From the NCBI GenBank assembly GCA_032622095.1, contig CP136061.1, positions 26,476,991 to 26,540,990 on the forward strand: a DNA stretch of 64,000 bases, read 5' to 3'. This document shows positions 10,690 to 20,702 of this stretch, one piece after another (the stretch's first letter is position 1; each line of letters begins with the position of its first letter). The notes under the pieces were generated by a model that was not told the origin of the DNA, searched no databases, and worked only from the letters and a program-made list of their open reading frames with translations. The position numbers and the translations under genes were made by a program. This stretch comes from Siphonodentalium dalli. Taxonomy: Eukaryota > Mollusca > Scaphopoda > Gadilida > Siphonodentaliidae.

Positions 10690-11280
10690 TCATATTCAGC
10701 CAAATAGTGTCCTAAAACATACAAGTTGTATCCATTATCAGACAACTAATGTTCAAAACGACAAAATAAGTGGACCAATCCACACACAGTGATATACGCA
10801 TCCAGCACATACGACCCACATATAAACTAGTGCGTCTGATAACATTTCGTATAGTTTTCATTTCCCAACCTCGTGATTCCACATCAGTACTGTAGTGTGA
10901 CTATTGTTTTATTCAAATGTTTTTATTCAGACAATATATCATAACACAATATATATAGAACATGTTAAAATTAATACAACAAATTAGATATATATATACC
11001 TAACATCACAAGACTTTTATCTATTTTTTTATGTTTGTTCTGGGGCGAGGTGGGGATATACGAATTTCTTACATAGTTTCAAAAAATAATTTGATATCAA
11101 GCATTCTAGTATCTAGTTAAATTATTTGTTGCACATATACTATCGGGATTTCATACAAAAATAAGAAGTACTGTCGGCTATGTATATGCAACATGATTTA
11201 TCGTCGCTTAAGATCACAATGCATGATAGGCATATGCCATAAAACAGTGGTCAGTGATGATTTAGGAGAAAATATGTTAA
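10690..11280. other. Resumed degenerate minisatellite, then featureless AT-rich DNA
   Basis: About 10690-10800 shows the same loose theme as 2600-3420 (CCAAATAGTGTCC, CAATCCACACACAGTG). From 10800 to 11280 nothing is supported. Confidence 0.45.
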
Positions 11281-11288
11281 CACTGACG

Positions 11289-11402
11289 ATTTAGTACTAC
11301 CAATATAACGAAGGCCAATCAGAACGCACTATTAATAGCACAATATAACGGAGTCCAATCAGAACTCACTATTAGTAGCACCAATATAACGAAGTATAAT
11401 CG
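11289..11402. repeat. About 51-bp repeat, 2.2 copies, with CCAATCAGA
   Basis: The stretch ATATAACGAAGGCCAATCAG plus ACGCACTATTAATAGCAC is repeated with small changes. Each full unit carries CCAATCAGA, a CCAAT-box-like core. No gene start follows, so function is unproven. Confidence 0.7.
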
Positions 11403-11579
11403 AAACGATTAACATGGCTCGATGTGACGTAAGTCGGGGGATGTCACGAGCCTTCCGAGAAATGACGAGATGGGGGAGTACGATAGACTCAGTATCCATA
11501 TGAATATGAGTGTCTGTCTAAACGACTGAAGTGTTTCATTCAATCCGATGAGGATTTTATATCCCACAGGGATGTCACA

Positions 11580-11960
11580 AACAACACACATAGTATCCTA
11601 AACCATCCGATGGTTGACCCGAACCATAGCTACACAACATGTCACAAACCACACATGTATCATCACAAACAGTCTGATGTGTGTCTGAAACAACATGAGT
11701 GCTCCAAACTCAGGTAGTGTCACTAGCCACCCAGTGGGTGTCATAATTCGTGCAGTCAACCGAGTACCATAAACCACGCAGTTAGTGTCCGGGCTACCCA
11801 TCGAGAGCCCTAAACAATGTGTGTCCAAATCTCCATTCGATTTCTCCAAACGACACACGTAGTGTTCGAATCCACACAGACCTAGTATCACAAGCTAACC
11901 ATTGAGTTACCAGCCACCCGTTTAGTGTCCCAATCCACACAATGAGTGTCTGAAAGTCTA
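11580..11960. repeat. Degenerate minisatellite, same theme as 2600-3420
   Basis: Irregular units around GTGTC...CCAAACCA/CAAACCACACA, clearly related to the array left of LINE B but highly diverged. Confidence 0.55.
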
Positions 11961-13164
11961 GATGAGACTGAGATTTTGGGAAACTGGAATCTCATCAAAG
12001 CTTATTTCTTAACGTCAGTCATCCTTACTGGTCAAGCTAGGAGAAAATGGACTCTTCGCCATGTGTTCAATGATTCAGTCTCACTCAAGTCACGCTCGCG
12101 ACAATAGCTTATTATAATTTAATCGGCCTAATGTTTACAGGGTCCCCAAATATAGAATTACTATTACTATGCACGCGCCATAGAGCAAAGCACCACGGAT
12201 AATCAACCAATGTTGCAATCTCATTTGGATAACTATGTGTTTAGTAATGGTTTCTGAAATTACAAAATAAAAGAGATGTATGATACTCAAGAAAAATATA
12301 CAAAAACTGATGAATGTAGAATTGATAAACCAGTATTCCAGTATGCCCTGATTGCACACACACATGATAAAAAATATTTCGAATATATATAGTCTATTGG
12401 CCACTTACTTTAAATGCTAAATTTGTATGACATTAAATTACCCGAGTATTACGACTTATAGCCTGCAAAATCCCGTTCAATGCCTGGCTGTATATACTAA
12501 GGGATTTCAACTGTGACATTTGATACATTTGATACAATTGATAGAATTATTCATAAGTAAGCGCGCTAGGGTTTGTTCACACACTGGCGATTTTTAAAGG
12601 ACTGATGATTATTGTTCTAAATGAATGATGAACATATTTCATAACATGTGTGAGCGAAGTCTTATTAATTTCCCTTAGTAAATGCAGCCAAAACATACTC
12701 CAAAACTTGTTCTTGAGAAAATTTACCATTGCGTATTCATTCATATCCATTTCTATCCATACATCAAGAACATATTTGTTTATTTGCTGGAATCCATATC
12801 TATATCTAAATCCAATTTAACTTCTAATTTAATCTGAACATTACAGTGAAATATTTAAATTATTTATGTAGCCATTATTGATTGTATTCTGTCAGTCAGG
12901 GTGCCGGGTAGACGGCTGCCATATTTGCAACACTCCATACAATACGTATACGAATTCACTTATATATAAAATGTATTAATGTATAATGTATTGTGATATA
13001 AAAATATTATCCTACCCTATGCTCACGGCGACCAGCCGTTATAGTGCTAAAGACATGGTAGATTGTCTGGTTTGGGCACTAAGTAACGTATACGGTTTGA
13101 TTCTCTAATCGGATGGGTTAAAACATTCATGGTGCATTATATTATTCGTTATGTGTTTTTGGTA
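11961..13164. other. Intergenic sequence, no supported feature
   Basis: AT-rich with no open frame of note and no clear repeat. Confidence 0.55.
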
Positions 13165-13440
13165 TGTCTTTTTTGTTTTGGAACACTCGGTATATGGGTT
13201 TGGAACACTCGGTGTATGGGTTTGGAGCACTCGGTGTATGGGTTTGAACACCCGATTGATGCTTTGTGACCCAAGTCGGAAGAAGGGGACACACTTTGGT
13301 GGTTTGGGATACCAGTAGAATATACTTAGACACCAGTTGGGTGGTTTGGTCATTGTGACACCTGCTGTTTGGCACGTAGTACACTGTTTGCACGATTTGA
13401 TACACCCATTGGATTGATATGTCCGGTACTTATTGGCTGG
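13165..13440. repeat. Minisatellite with units of about 26-30 bp, reverse orientation
   Basis: Copies of ACTCGGTGTATGGGTTTGGA are adjacent at about 13190-13260, with more diverged units on either side. The reverse complement (TCCAAACCCATACACCGAGT) resembles the theme at 2600-3420 and 11580-11960, so this is probably an inverted relative. Open frames here only reflect the repeat. Confidence 0.65.
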
Positions 13441-14380
13441 TTTGGGACCCGATCGAAATCGGGTATTTCATTTGAAAATAGTTTTTGTACAAACGAACAC
13501 GAACCAGTTACATTTAGCGAAAACTGACAAATTGTGATACTGTTGGTCGTTATCGTGTCCGCTATTTTGGACACTCAAATAGGCACCGTGGTCCATATCT
13601 GACATGCACTTAGTAGTACACTCCTGCCCTTTATTGTGTACATTAAAATAAACATTGATAATTGGTTTAGCAAGTCATTACACCTATACTTCGAATGATT
13701 TTGAGTGACACACAAGAGCCAAATCCTCATCATATGGCGCACGATAATCATATATGGGAAAGAACATCATACACGATGGCGCACTGATCATTTAACGCAA
13801 TATGTGTTCTATAAATATAAACTATCTGATAAATTTTAACGATATTTCCCAATTTTATTACTTCCGGTCGTCATTTTGACACGATTTGTATTTTTTACAA
13901 TATACTTTTATACGTTATTGTCCGTCGCCATCTTGTTTGGTACCTACACGCTCACAATTGTGTGCATGCCAACATTATAATACGCAAATTCGCTGCTTTT
14001 TCACCACCAGTAAAAAATATCTCATTTTAAAGATTAGTGTCTCCACTCTACTGTGCTCATCTTTAGACTAATTATACCAAATAGAATATTATATGAATGA
14101 CAGCAATGCATACAGAATGTTAATGAAGCCAGTTTCTTCCCGAATGCGAGCTCGTGTGCTGATTTCAACGGCATATAATTGATGCGCATCGCGTGGCCTG
14201 GTGACGAAATCACCACACAATAAACCGTCCTTGATGACGAACATTATCAGTCATTAAATTTAATTTCCCTCCCATGAGCTATAATCGAACCACTGCACGG
14301 GTGGTTCGTGTACGACATATGGATATACTATTCAAGTATTGTGTAAGTGGATTAACGCCAATAGTTCAGCACGAACAGAT
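13441..14380. other. Intergenic sequence, no supported feature
   Basis: Nothing beyond chance open frames. Confidence 0.5.
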
Positions 14381-14956
14381 CTGGACGCCTGCTGATTCTT
14401 CAGTTCGAAAACCAAATATAATATTTAAAACAGTGTGATCCCCTGCTGAGCGCAAGCGTCATAAGGGGTAGACTCCATGACTCCAACTGTTTCTAACTTG
14501 GATCAGTTGTGTCCGATAGTGCAGTACGAAATGTTCTGGACTCCTGTCGATTATACAGTTCGATAACCAAATATAATATTCAAACTATCGTGATTCCCTG
14601 CTGAGCGCAAGGGTCAATGAGGTAGACTCCAACTGTTTCTAACTTGGATAAGTTGTGTCCGATATTTCAGTACGAAATGTTCTGGACTCCTGCAGATTTT
14701 TCAGTTCAAAAACTAAATATAATATTTAAAATATCGTGATTCCCTGCTGAGCGCAAGCGTCATAGGGATAGACTCCAACTGTTTCTACCTTGGATAAGTT
14801 GTGTCAGATAGTTCAGTTCGAAAGGTTATGGACTCATGGGGAGTGAGTCTACAGTTCGAGAACCAAGGATAATATTTAAGATAGCGCAAGTTCCTGCTGA
14901 GCGTAAGCGTCCAGGGCGTAGACTCCAACTGCTTCGAACTTGGATGTGTTTGTCTC
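14381..14956. repeat. Tandem repeat, four units of about 145-154 bp
   Basis: Units begin near 14381, 14535, 14682 and 14827 with (C)TGGACTCCTG-like sequence. All contain CCTGCTGAGCGCAAGCGTC (or close variants) and AACCAAATATAATATT. Divergence between units is modest. No coding potential. Confidence 0.85.
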
Positions 14957-14975
14957 TTCTTTAAATCGAAAAAAT

Positions 14976-15341
14976 GCCACGGTGGTCCAGTGGTTAGCGT
15001 TTCCGACTTGACTTCGCTGTCAACACAGCGCGATGAGTTCACAGCCCGCCTGTGGTTTATTGTGAGTGTTCACACAACCGATTTGAGCGACGTGCATTGT
15101 CGCTCGTACTGTCTCGACTGGCACCATTCATGCGTAAACGTGTATCGGTGCCAGTCCTCTTGCCATACGGGTTAGTATCAGATATCGTTCTGATCAAACT
15201 AGAGCGGCGCATGTACAAAATATAATGGCTACAGCCGGTTCATTGATTTGCTTGCACAAATGACTGGGAGAATAGTGTAATGGTCAGAAGCGTCGTAGAG
15301 CTAGGTTAAGCTCTATATAAAACCGCCATTATTATTATTTG
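14976..15341 (+). mobile_element. tRNA-derived SINE with (ATT)n tail
   Basis: The head is tRNA-like, with a pol III A box TGGTCCAGTGG at 14983-14993 and a degenerate B box AGTTCACAGCC at 15036-15046, 43 bp apart. A non-tRNA body of about 280 bp follows and ends in ATTATTATT at 15328-15340. This is the layout of tRNA-derived SINEs mobilised by LINEs. It cannot be a functional tRNA gene because the acceptor and T arms do not pair properly. No second copy is seen in the window. Confidence 0.75.
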
Positions 15342-15562
15342 CTACCTTTTTCGAATATGGTCGAAATTAATGTAATTTAGTAACACCCAGTGAGATAACG
15401 CGCATAGGTAGTCCATGTAGTCCATGCATGTCGCTAAATAGTAATCATAGTTGCCTCCGATAATATTTCGCTTTTATCACAATAACTCGTGGTGGTACAG
15501 TATGGAAGAAATTAATGAAAATACAAATGAGTACCATAGATTATATTCAATAAATTATAGAC

Positions 15563-16202
15563 TTAAAGGGGTACTGTACGCCAATTTCAATAAATTCCCG
15601 GTAACAATTGCGATCTAATATCAATATTATATTTTAAAATAACGTATTTGAGTCGACGATGTCTACTGAAAACGTTTCGGTTAACAGGCTATCATAAAAG
15701 TCAAATTGAATTATTTAATATAAATGAATTTATGGCTGGAGTCATAAAATGGCGAATTATGCCATTACGAGTTACCGTTCTTGAAATCTCACATGTTGGG
15801 TGTCTTTTATCGACGGCCGTTTACGACGAACGTTATTGAGTTGCGAACAAAACATGTTACATGCAAAAGGAAGTCCCGCTATAACCAATTTGGAAGAATA
15901 AAGAGAAGAAAAATGATTCATAAAGCGTCAAGTATTTTTATAGGGGGTGATATTGTTCGATGGAAGAGATTAAAGGCATCAATTGAACTTCCGGTTCATC
16001 CTGCAACCTGCGTCTTCTTCGGTAAAGGTCAAACCATGGCGCGTAGTTTGAAATCGTAATATTTTTATATCCAAGATCAATATTTTCGTCGCTAAATTAG
16101 GTTTATACGAAACTCATATAACACGAACACAATCTAACTTGAAAGTTATGTCAATGGGAGTAAATAAAAAAATGCCTATCTCTGTGTACAGTACCCCTTT
16201 AA
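15563..16202. mobile_element. TTAA-flanked MITE with 13-bp TIRs (AGGGGTACTGTAC)
   Basis: TTAA (15563-15566), then AGGGGTACTGTAC; at the other end GTACAGTACCCCT, then TTAA (16199-16202). The element itself is 15567-16198, 632 bp. TTAA duplications suggest piggyBac-type mobilisation, although the termini are not the classic CCC. Inside are two overlapping small frames (15648-15839 and 15781-16059). The second contains GGDIVRWKRLKASIEL, which might be a captured fragment of a host exon. No transposase motif is seen. Confidence 0.75.
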
Positions 16203-16251
16203 CCACAATTGCATTGACTTGATTTGAAACTTTTTCCTTCTATTGCTGCAG

Positions 16252-16341
16252 ATGACGAAGGACCGACACCCCCAATGCCGCCAGCACCAACACCACCACC
16301 CACACCACAAACACTACCAACAACAGCCACATCAGATCCAG
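16252..16341 (+). CDS. Probable C-type lectin gene, exon with Pro/Thr-rich linker
   Basis: A 90-nt exon preceded by a good acceptor (CCTTCTATTGCTGCAG, AG at 16250-16251) and followed by a donor (CCAG|GTAGAT at 16342). Both borders are phase 1: it starts with two bases completing a codon and ends with one base. It encodes about 29 residues beginning near DDEGPTPPMPPAPTPPP and ending TTATSDP, a Pro/Thr-rich mucin-like spacer. The final single base joins the 'CT' that opens the exon at 20483 without breaking the frame. The upstream exons (signal peptide) were not found. The frame also stays open past the donor to 16487, so a terminal exon of another gene is possible. Confidence 0.5.
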
Positions 16342-16765
16342 GTAGATCCACTCGATATGGTCATACGAAGAATTGTTTTGCAGATGTATTATCGCTATTC
16401 CACATTGACTTGACTTGCAAAGAATACAAAAGGGATTTGGGCACATATTTTGGTCATTGTATGAAGCCCATCTACCAATACAGATGATTAAGATACAAAA
16501 TGTTTACAAGAAGACAGCTGAAGATATTTACATGCATGATTTTGTTATTTTATGGTGATTGATGTAACCTTCCAGAACATATTGCTATATGGCTTATGGC
16601 TAGTTTGGCAGCTATAACATTTGGTGGGGTTTGTGTGATTTGTGTTCGTTTTAGCTAATGTCGGAGCAGGGTTTTATGCAAAGGGGAATTTTCTTCATAT
16701 ATATATTGTAAATTGCTATAGGTACCCGCGCCCCGCGTACCCGCGCTAAGTGCGATCATGCGATG
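16342..16765. other. Intron start / flank, no supported feature
   Basis: Unique sequence between the linker exon and the 180-bp array. A GC-rich patch with repeated GTACCCGCG sits at about 16721-16746. Confidence 0.5.
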
Positions 16766-18938
16766 CATAGGGTATGTTCTGTCAGCTTAGGCGCACAAAC
16801 TACTTTATAAATTGATGGGAATATTGCAGATTTCAATTCATATAGTACCCGTCTATCAGAATCGGTGCGACTAATTCTTATATATTAGTCATTTAAGGTC
16901 TATTGACCCTTTCCGTCGGACCCAATTACTCCAATATTAGCGATGTATAGGGTATGTTCTGTCAGCTTAGGCGCACAAACTACTGGATAAATTGATGGGA
17001 TTATTTCAGATTTTAATCCTTGTAGTACCCGTCTATCAGAATCGTGCGACTAATATTTATATTTTAGTCATTTAAGGTCGTATTGACCCTTTCCGTCGGA
17101 CCCATATACTCCAACATTAGCCATGTAAAGGGTATTTTCTGTCAGCTTAGGCGCACAAACTACTGGATAAATTGATGGAAATATTGCAGATTTCAATTCA
17201 TATAGTACCCGTCTATCAGAATCGGTGCGACTAATTCTTATATTTTAGTCATTTAACCTCTTCGCTGCTATGACGTCCGTATCTATTACGGACGTAAAAG
17301 TGCACGCCGTGTGCTATATGGTCCGTAGGTACTACGGACCTACTTCAGCACACTAGAAGTAGGCCATCATACATAACTGGAACTGAGAGATTAGTGCATC
17401 GGAATAACTGTATCTCGACGTTTCAAACAGTGTATGATGTTCCACGATTGTGAACAATAAAAGCCTTTCAGCTGAGTCACTTTTATGGTTCATTTGACAT
17501 TCCCGCTATATTTTCCCATTGGAAAATGCCAATAACGTCAACAGCCCAGCACACGACGTCATAACGTCATTTAGCAGCGAAGAGGTTAAGGTCGTATTGA
17601 CCCTTTCCGCCGAACCCATCCGCCGCAACCATATACTCCAATATTAGAGATCTATATATGGTATTCTGTCAGCTTAGGGTCACAAACTACAGGATAAATT
17701 GATTGGATTATTGCATATTTGAATTTATATTGTACCCGTCTATCAGAATCGGTGCGACTAATTTTTGTATTTTACTCATTTAAGGTCGTATTGACACTTT
17801 CCGTCGGACCCAATTACTCCAACATTAGCGATGTATAGGGTATGTTCTGTCAGCTTAGGCGCACAAACTACTGGATAAATTGATGGGATTATTTCATATT
17901 TTAATCCTTGTAGTACCCGTCTATCAGAATCGTGCGACTAATATTTATATTTTAGTCATTTAAGGTCGTATTGACCCTTTCCGTCGGACCCATATACTCC
18001 AACATTAGCCATGTAAAGGGTATTTTCTGTCAGCTTAGGCGCACAAACTACGGGATAAATTGATGGGAATATTGCAGATTTCAATTCATATAGTACCCGT
18101 CTATCAGAATCGGTGCGACTAATTCTTATGTTTTAGTCATTTAAGGTCCTATTGACCCTTTCAGTCGGACCCATCCGCCGGACCCATATACTCCAATATT
18201 AGCGATGTATTGGGTATTCTGTCAGCTTAGGCGCACAAACTACAGGATAAATTGATTGAATTATTGCATATTTGAATTCATATTGTACCCGTCTATCAGA
18301 ATCGGTGCTACAAATTTTAGTATTTTACTTATTTAAGGTCGTATTTACCCTTTCCGTCGGACCCATATACTCCAACATTAGCGATGTATAGGGTATGTCC
18401 TGTCAGCTTAGGCGCACAAACTACGGGATAAATTGGTGGGAATATTGCAGATTTGAGTTCATGTATTACCCGTCTATCAGAATCGGTGCGACTAATTCTT
18501 ACATTTTAGTCATTGAATGTGGTATTGACCCTTTCCGTCGGACCCATCCGCCGGACCCATATACTCCAATATTAGCGATGTATATGGTATTCTGTCAGCT
18601 TAAGGGCACAAACTACTGGATAAATTAATGGGATTATTGCAGATTTCAATTCATATAGTACCCGTCCATCAGAATCGGTGCGACTACTTTTTATATTTTA
18701 CTCATTTAAGGTCGTATTGACCCTTTCCGTCGGACCCATATACTCCAACATTAGCTATGTGCTTAGGCGCACAAACTACTTTATAAATTGATGGGAATAT
18801 TGCAGACTTCAATTTATATAGTACCCGTTTATCAGAATCGGTGCGACTAATTCTTATATTTTAGTCATTTAAGGTCGTATTGACCCTTTCCGACGGACCC
18901 ATCCGCCGAACCCATATACTCCAATATTAGCGATCTAT
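16766..18938. repeat. About 180-bp satellite, ten units, with higher-order structure
   Basis: The marker CTGTCAGCTTAG recurs near 16779, 16959, 17139, 17664, 17847, 18027, 18219, 18400, 18591 (variant) and 18758 (truncated). Spacing is about 180-195 bp once the MITE at 17253-17589 is discounted. Units fall into types: the pair at 16951 and 17131 is nearly repeated by the pair at 17839 and 18019, each followed by a longer unit with an extra 'CCGCCGGACCCAT' segment. That gives a three-unit higher-order repeat of about 555 bp. If the lectin gene model is right, the array is intronic. Confidence 0.9.
17253..17589. mobile_element. TTAA-flanked MITE (329 bp) inserted in the 180-bp satellite
   Basis: TTAA (17253-17256), CCTCTTCGCTGCTA ... 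TAGCAGCGAAGAGG, TTAA (17586-17589). The perfect 14-bp TIRs are followed by TGACGTC-rich subterminal sequence. Two internal palindromes are visible: ACGTCCGTA/TACGGACGT (about 17273-17296) and GGTCCGTAG/CTACGGACC (about 17321-17341). The flanks join to TAGTCATTTAAGGTCG, which is present uninterrupted in neighbouring satellite units. This is direct evidence of the empty site and of a TTAA duplication. piggyBac-like and non-autonomous. Confidence 0.9.
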
Positions 18939-19675
18939 ATAACATTTTAAGTGGTGGTGAGACATCCACAGTTGGAGGGGAAAGGAACAGCATGCCATAT
19001 GTTATTTAGATCCGCAATTGTGATACTCAGTTATGGCTCAGCCTTGTTATGTCTCACTTATATATATTAAAATACCAAAGTCTTATTTTTTCAACAGGAC
19101 AAGTCGAACATTTTAAGTGACGGTGAGACACCCATCCAAATACCCCGCCAACGCGTCCCTGCATACATACCGTGTGGGAAGTTTACCGGCCCGTGCGTTC
19201 ACATATGTATCGAGTGTTTGTATCATCTTTTCTCATTAACGCCACCGATGTAATCTGTGCTGGAAAATATAATAACCTCTGGTCCAATGGGTGAATAGGT
19301 TGATGTAAAAGCTGTAGTGTTACTCCTAATGGGTCGCTTTAAAAGCTGTAGTCTTAACCCGAATGCGGTATCAATAACGGTTATTTTTGGGGTTTTTGTT
19401 ATAAGATATGTCAAAATATAATTTGTAAGTCTTATATTTGATTTTAGTTTACTTTATTTTACTTTAGTTTATTTATTTAGTTTAGTAAAAAGGAAATAGT
19501 GTTCAATTAACTGACAGCCTGAAAATAATTTATAACTCATTGGGAGCCCCTGGGGTATAGTGAAGTGAATTATGGGTAATTTCAATTGTAGTGCGCATGC
19601 CTGTTCTGTTGTAGTAATCGCGATCTTTTTTATTTTATGGTCATATACACAATGTGTTTGTACCGATGCATGTGT
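18939..19675. other. Intronic sequence with a short duplicated motif
   Basis: AACATTTTAAGTG plus GGTGAGACA occurs at about 18951 and again, diverged, at about 19109. Otherwise no supported feature. Confidence 0.45.
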
Positions 19676-19748
19676 CGTGACTCGACTCGTTTTCGTGGTC
19701 ATACAACGCCCTATATAACCTATGACCACGAAAACGAGCAGAGTCGCG
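19676..19748. repeat. Hairpin with 28-bp arms and 17-nt loop
   Basis: Arm 19676-19703 (…CGTTTTCGTGGTCATA) pairs with 19721-19748 (TATGACCACGAAAACG…) with three mismatches. The inner 18 bp are perfect. The size resembles a small-RNA precursor hairpin, but nothing else supports a microRNA. Confidence 0.75.
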
Positions 19749-19754
19749 AAATCT

Positions 19755-19882
19755 GATATAATTCCCGGAATCGTATATTCACTTTCAATAGTATACATTC
19801 TCTGAATTTGGGAATTCCCAAAATTGTATTTTCACTTTCAATAGGATTCTCCGAATTTGATAGAATTTTCACTTTCAATTAA
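19755..19882. repeat. About 45-bp tandem repeat, three diverged copies
   Basis: TTTCACTTTCAAT, with GAATTT/AATTC-type surroundings, recurs at roughly 19780, 19829 and 19868. Confidence 0.6.
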
Positions 19883-20139
19883 AGCTCACCTCGTTAAAAC
19901 GCATTTTAATCGTATTTGTTTACAAATTGCAATTAAGTTTTGACAAACTATTTTTGAGGCAGAAGTGAGTTTTTTTGAAGCGAATGTTATCTCACTGGAC
20001 CCTTGAACTGAATATTTCCGTAACCGGTTCGTACAAAGAACGCCGAATGCGGTATCACACACTTTGGAAAGCATGCGATCGTGTGGTAATCAAGGATGGA
20101 TTTCGACGAAATTTAGGGGTAGTTTTGTCCAGGGAGTGT

Positions 20140-20262
20140 TTTGGGCGGGTCAAATCGTGACCCCAACCTGACCCTGACCTTCAAAATGGTCAATTCAAGG
20201 TCAAACCGTGCCTTTCGCCGGAAAGCAGATGTGAACAGCCCGGACGAAGTCGGGCCCACCAG
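20140..20262 (-). repeat. Fragment of the dispersed CCCGAC..GTCCGGG repeat, minus orientation
   Basis: The reverse complement reads CCCGACTTCGTCCGGGCT, then TTTGACCTTGAATTGACCAT and a GGTCAGG run. This matches the start of the copies at 35741 and 36650. The fragment lacks the 3' half with the CAGACAGACAG tail. Confidence 0.65.
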
Positions 20263-20482
20263 CCAGTGTAAAAAAAGCGAGACAGCTTGAATAATGTATG
20301 TATAACACGAGAAACGGGAAAACGTGGTATATGGAAGTATCCAAATTTCCCACATGGAATTTGAAAGCTAGCTTATGTTATCGTTATATTATAATTTATA
20401 TTTATGGCTAATAATATGATCACTGTGGCGTTACCATTTCTGACTATGTTTTCTTGTTTATATGTTCTATAATCTTCTCAAG

Positions 20483-20680
20483 CTTGCTCATCATCTCTCG
20501 GATATCATCAATATACCCTGGACGGCGCTGTTTACTGTCTCCGGTACTATTCCACGACGAAGACATGGGAAGACGCCAGGGATGAATGTGCTGCTAACAG
20601 TGCACGTCATATAGTGATAAACTCCCGCCAGATGCTTGATGATTTAGAGTTTTTGCTCGAGACATGGGGCGATGTGAAAA
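20483..20680 (+). CDS. C-type lectin gene, CTLD exon 1
   Basis: A 198-nt exon: acceptor TTCTATAATCTTCTCAAG (AG at 20481-20482) and donor AAA|GTAAGTAAG at 20681, phase 1 at both ends. It encodes the N-terminal half of a C-type lectin-like domain: an early Cys (CSSSLGYHQY), DGAVYCLRYYSTTKTW, then WEDARDECAANSARHIVINS. That is the W-x-x-A-x-x-x-C block and beta strand, followed by the helix LDDLEFLLETWGDV. The fold is usually secreted or on the cell surface and binds glycans or other ligands; invertebrate copies often serve in immunity or biomineral matrices. The donor sits only 22 bp from a 1.45-kb minisatellite. Confidence 0.8.
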
Positions 20681-20702
20681 GTAAGTAAGATATCATGGCA
20701 AA

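Larger units (their letters stand above)
3540..10690 (+). mobile_element. LINE B: degenerate non-LTR retrotransposon, interrupted by LINE A
   Basis: A near full-length non-LTR element: ORF1 (coiled coil plus L1-type RRM-like region), APE-type endonuclease, reverse transcriptase with YADD, and a C-terminal Cys/His region. The 3' end carries AATAAA and a short TTGAAC-type tandem tail at about 10663-10683. The body is split by LINE A (4008-6213). Frameshifts near 6893, 7503, 8480 and 9170, and in-frame stops at 8158, 8643 and 10091, make it non-autonomous. Architecture and tail suit the CR1/L2/jockey group, but the clade is unresolved. The 5' boundary is uncertain: the minisatellite stops near 3420 and ORF1 starts at 3830. 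Confidence 0.85.

Noticed and set aside
14976-15050. Functional tRNA gene
   Set aside because: A- and B-box sequences are present but the cloverleaf arms do not pair and a SINE body and tail follow.
16224-16487. The whole frame MKLFPSIAADDEGPTPP... as an independent small gene
   Set aside because: The part before 16252 is a polypyrimidine acceptor region and a donor sits at 16342 in matching phase. An exon is the better reading, though a terminal exon is not excluded.
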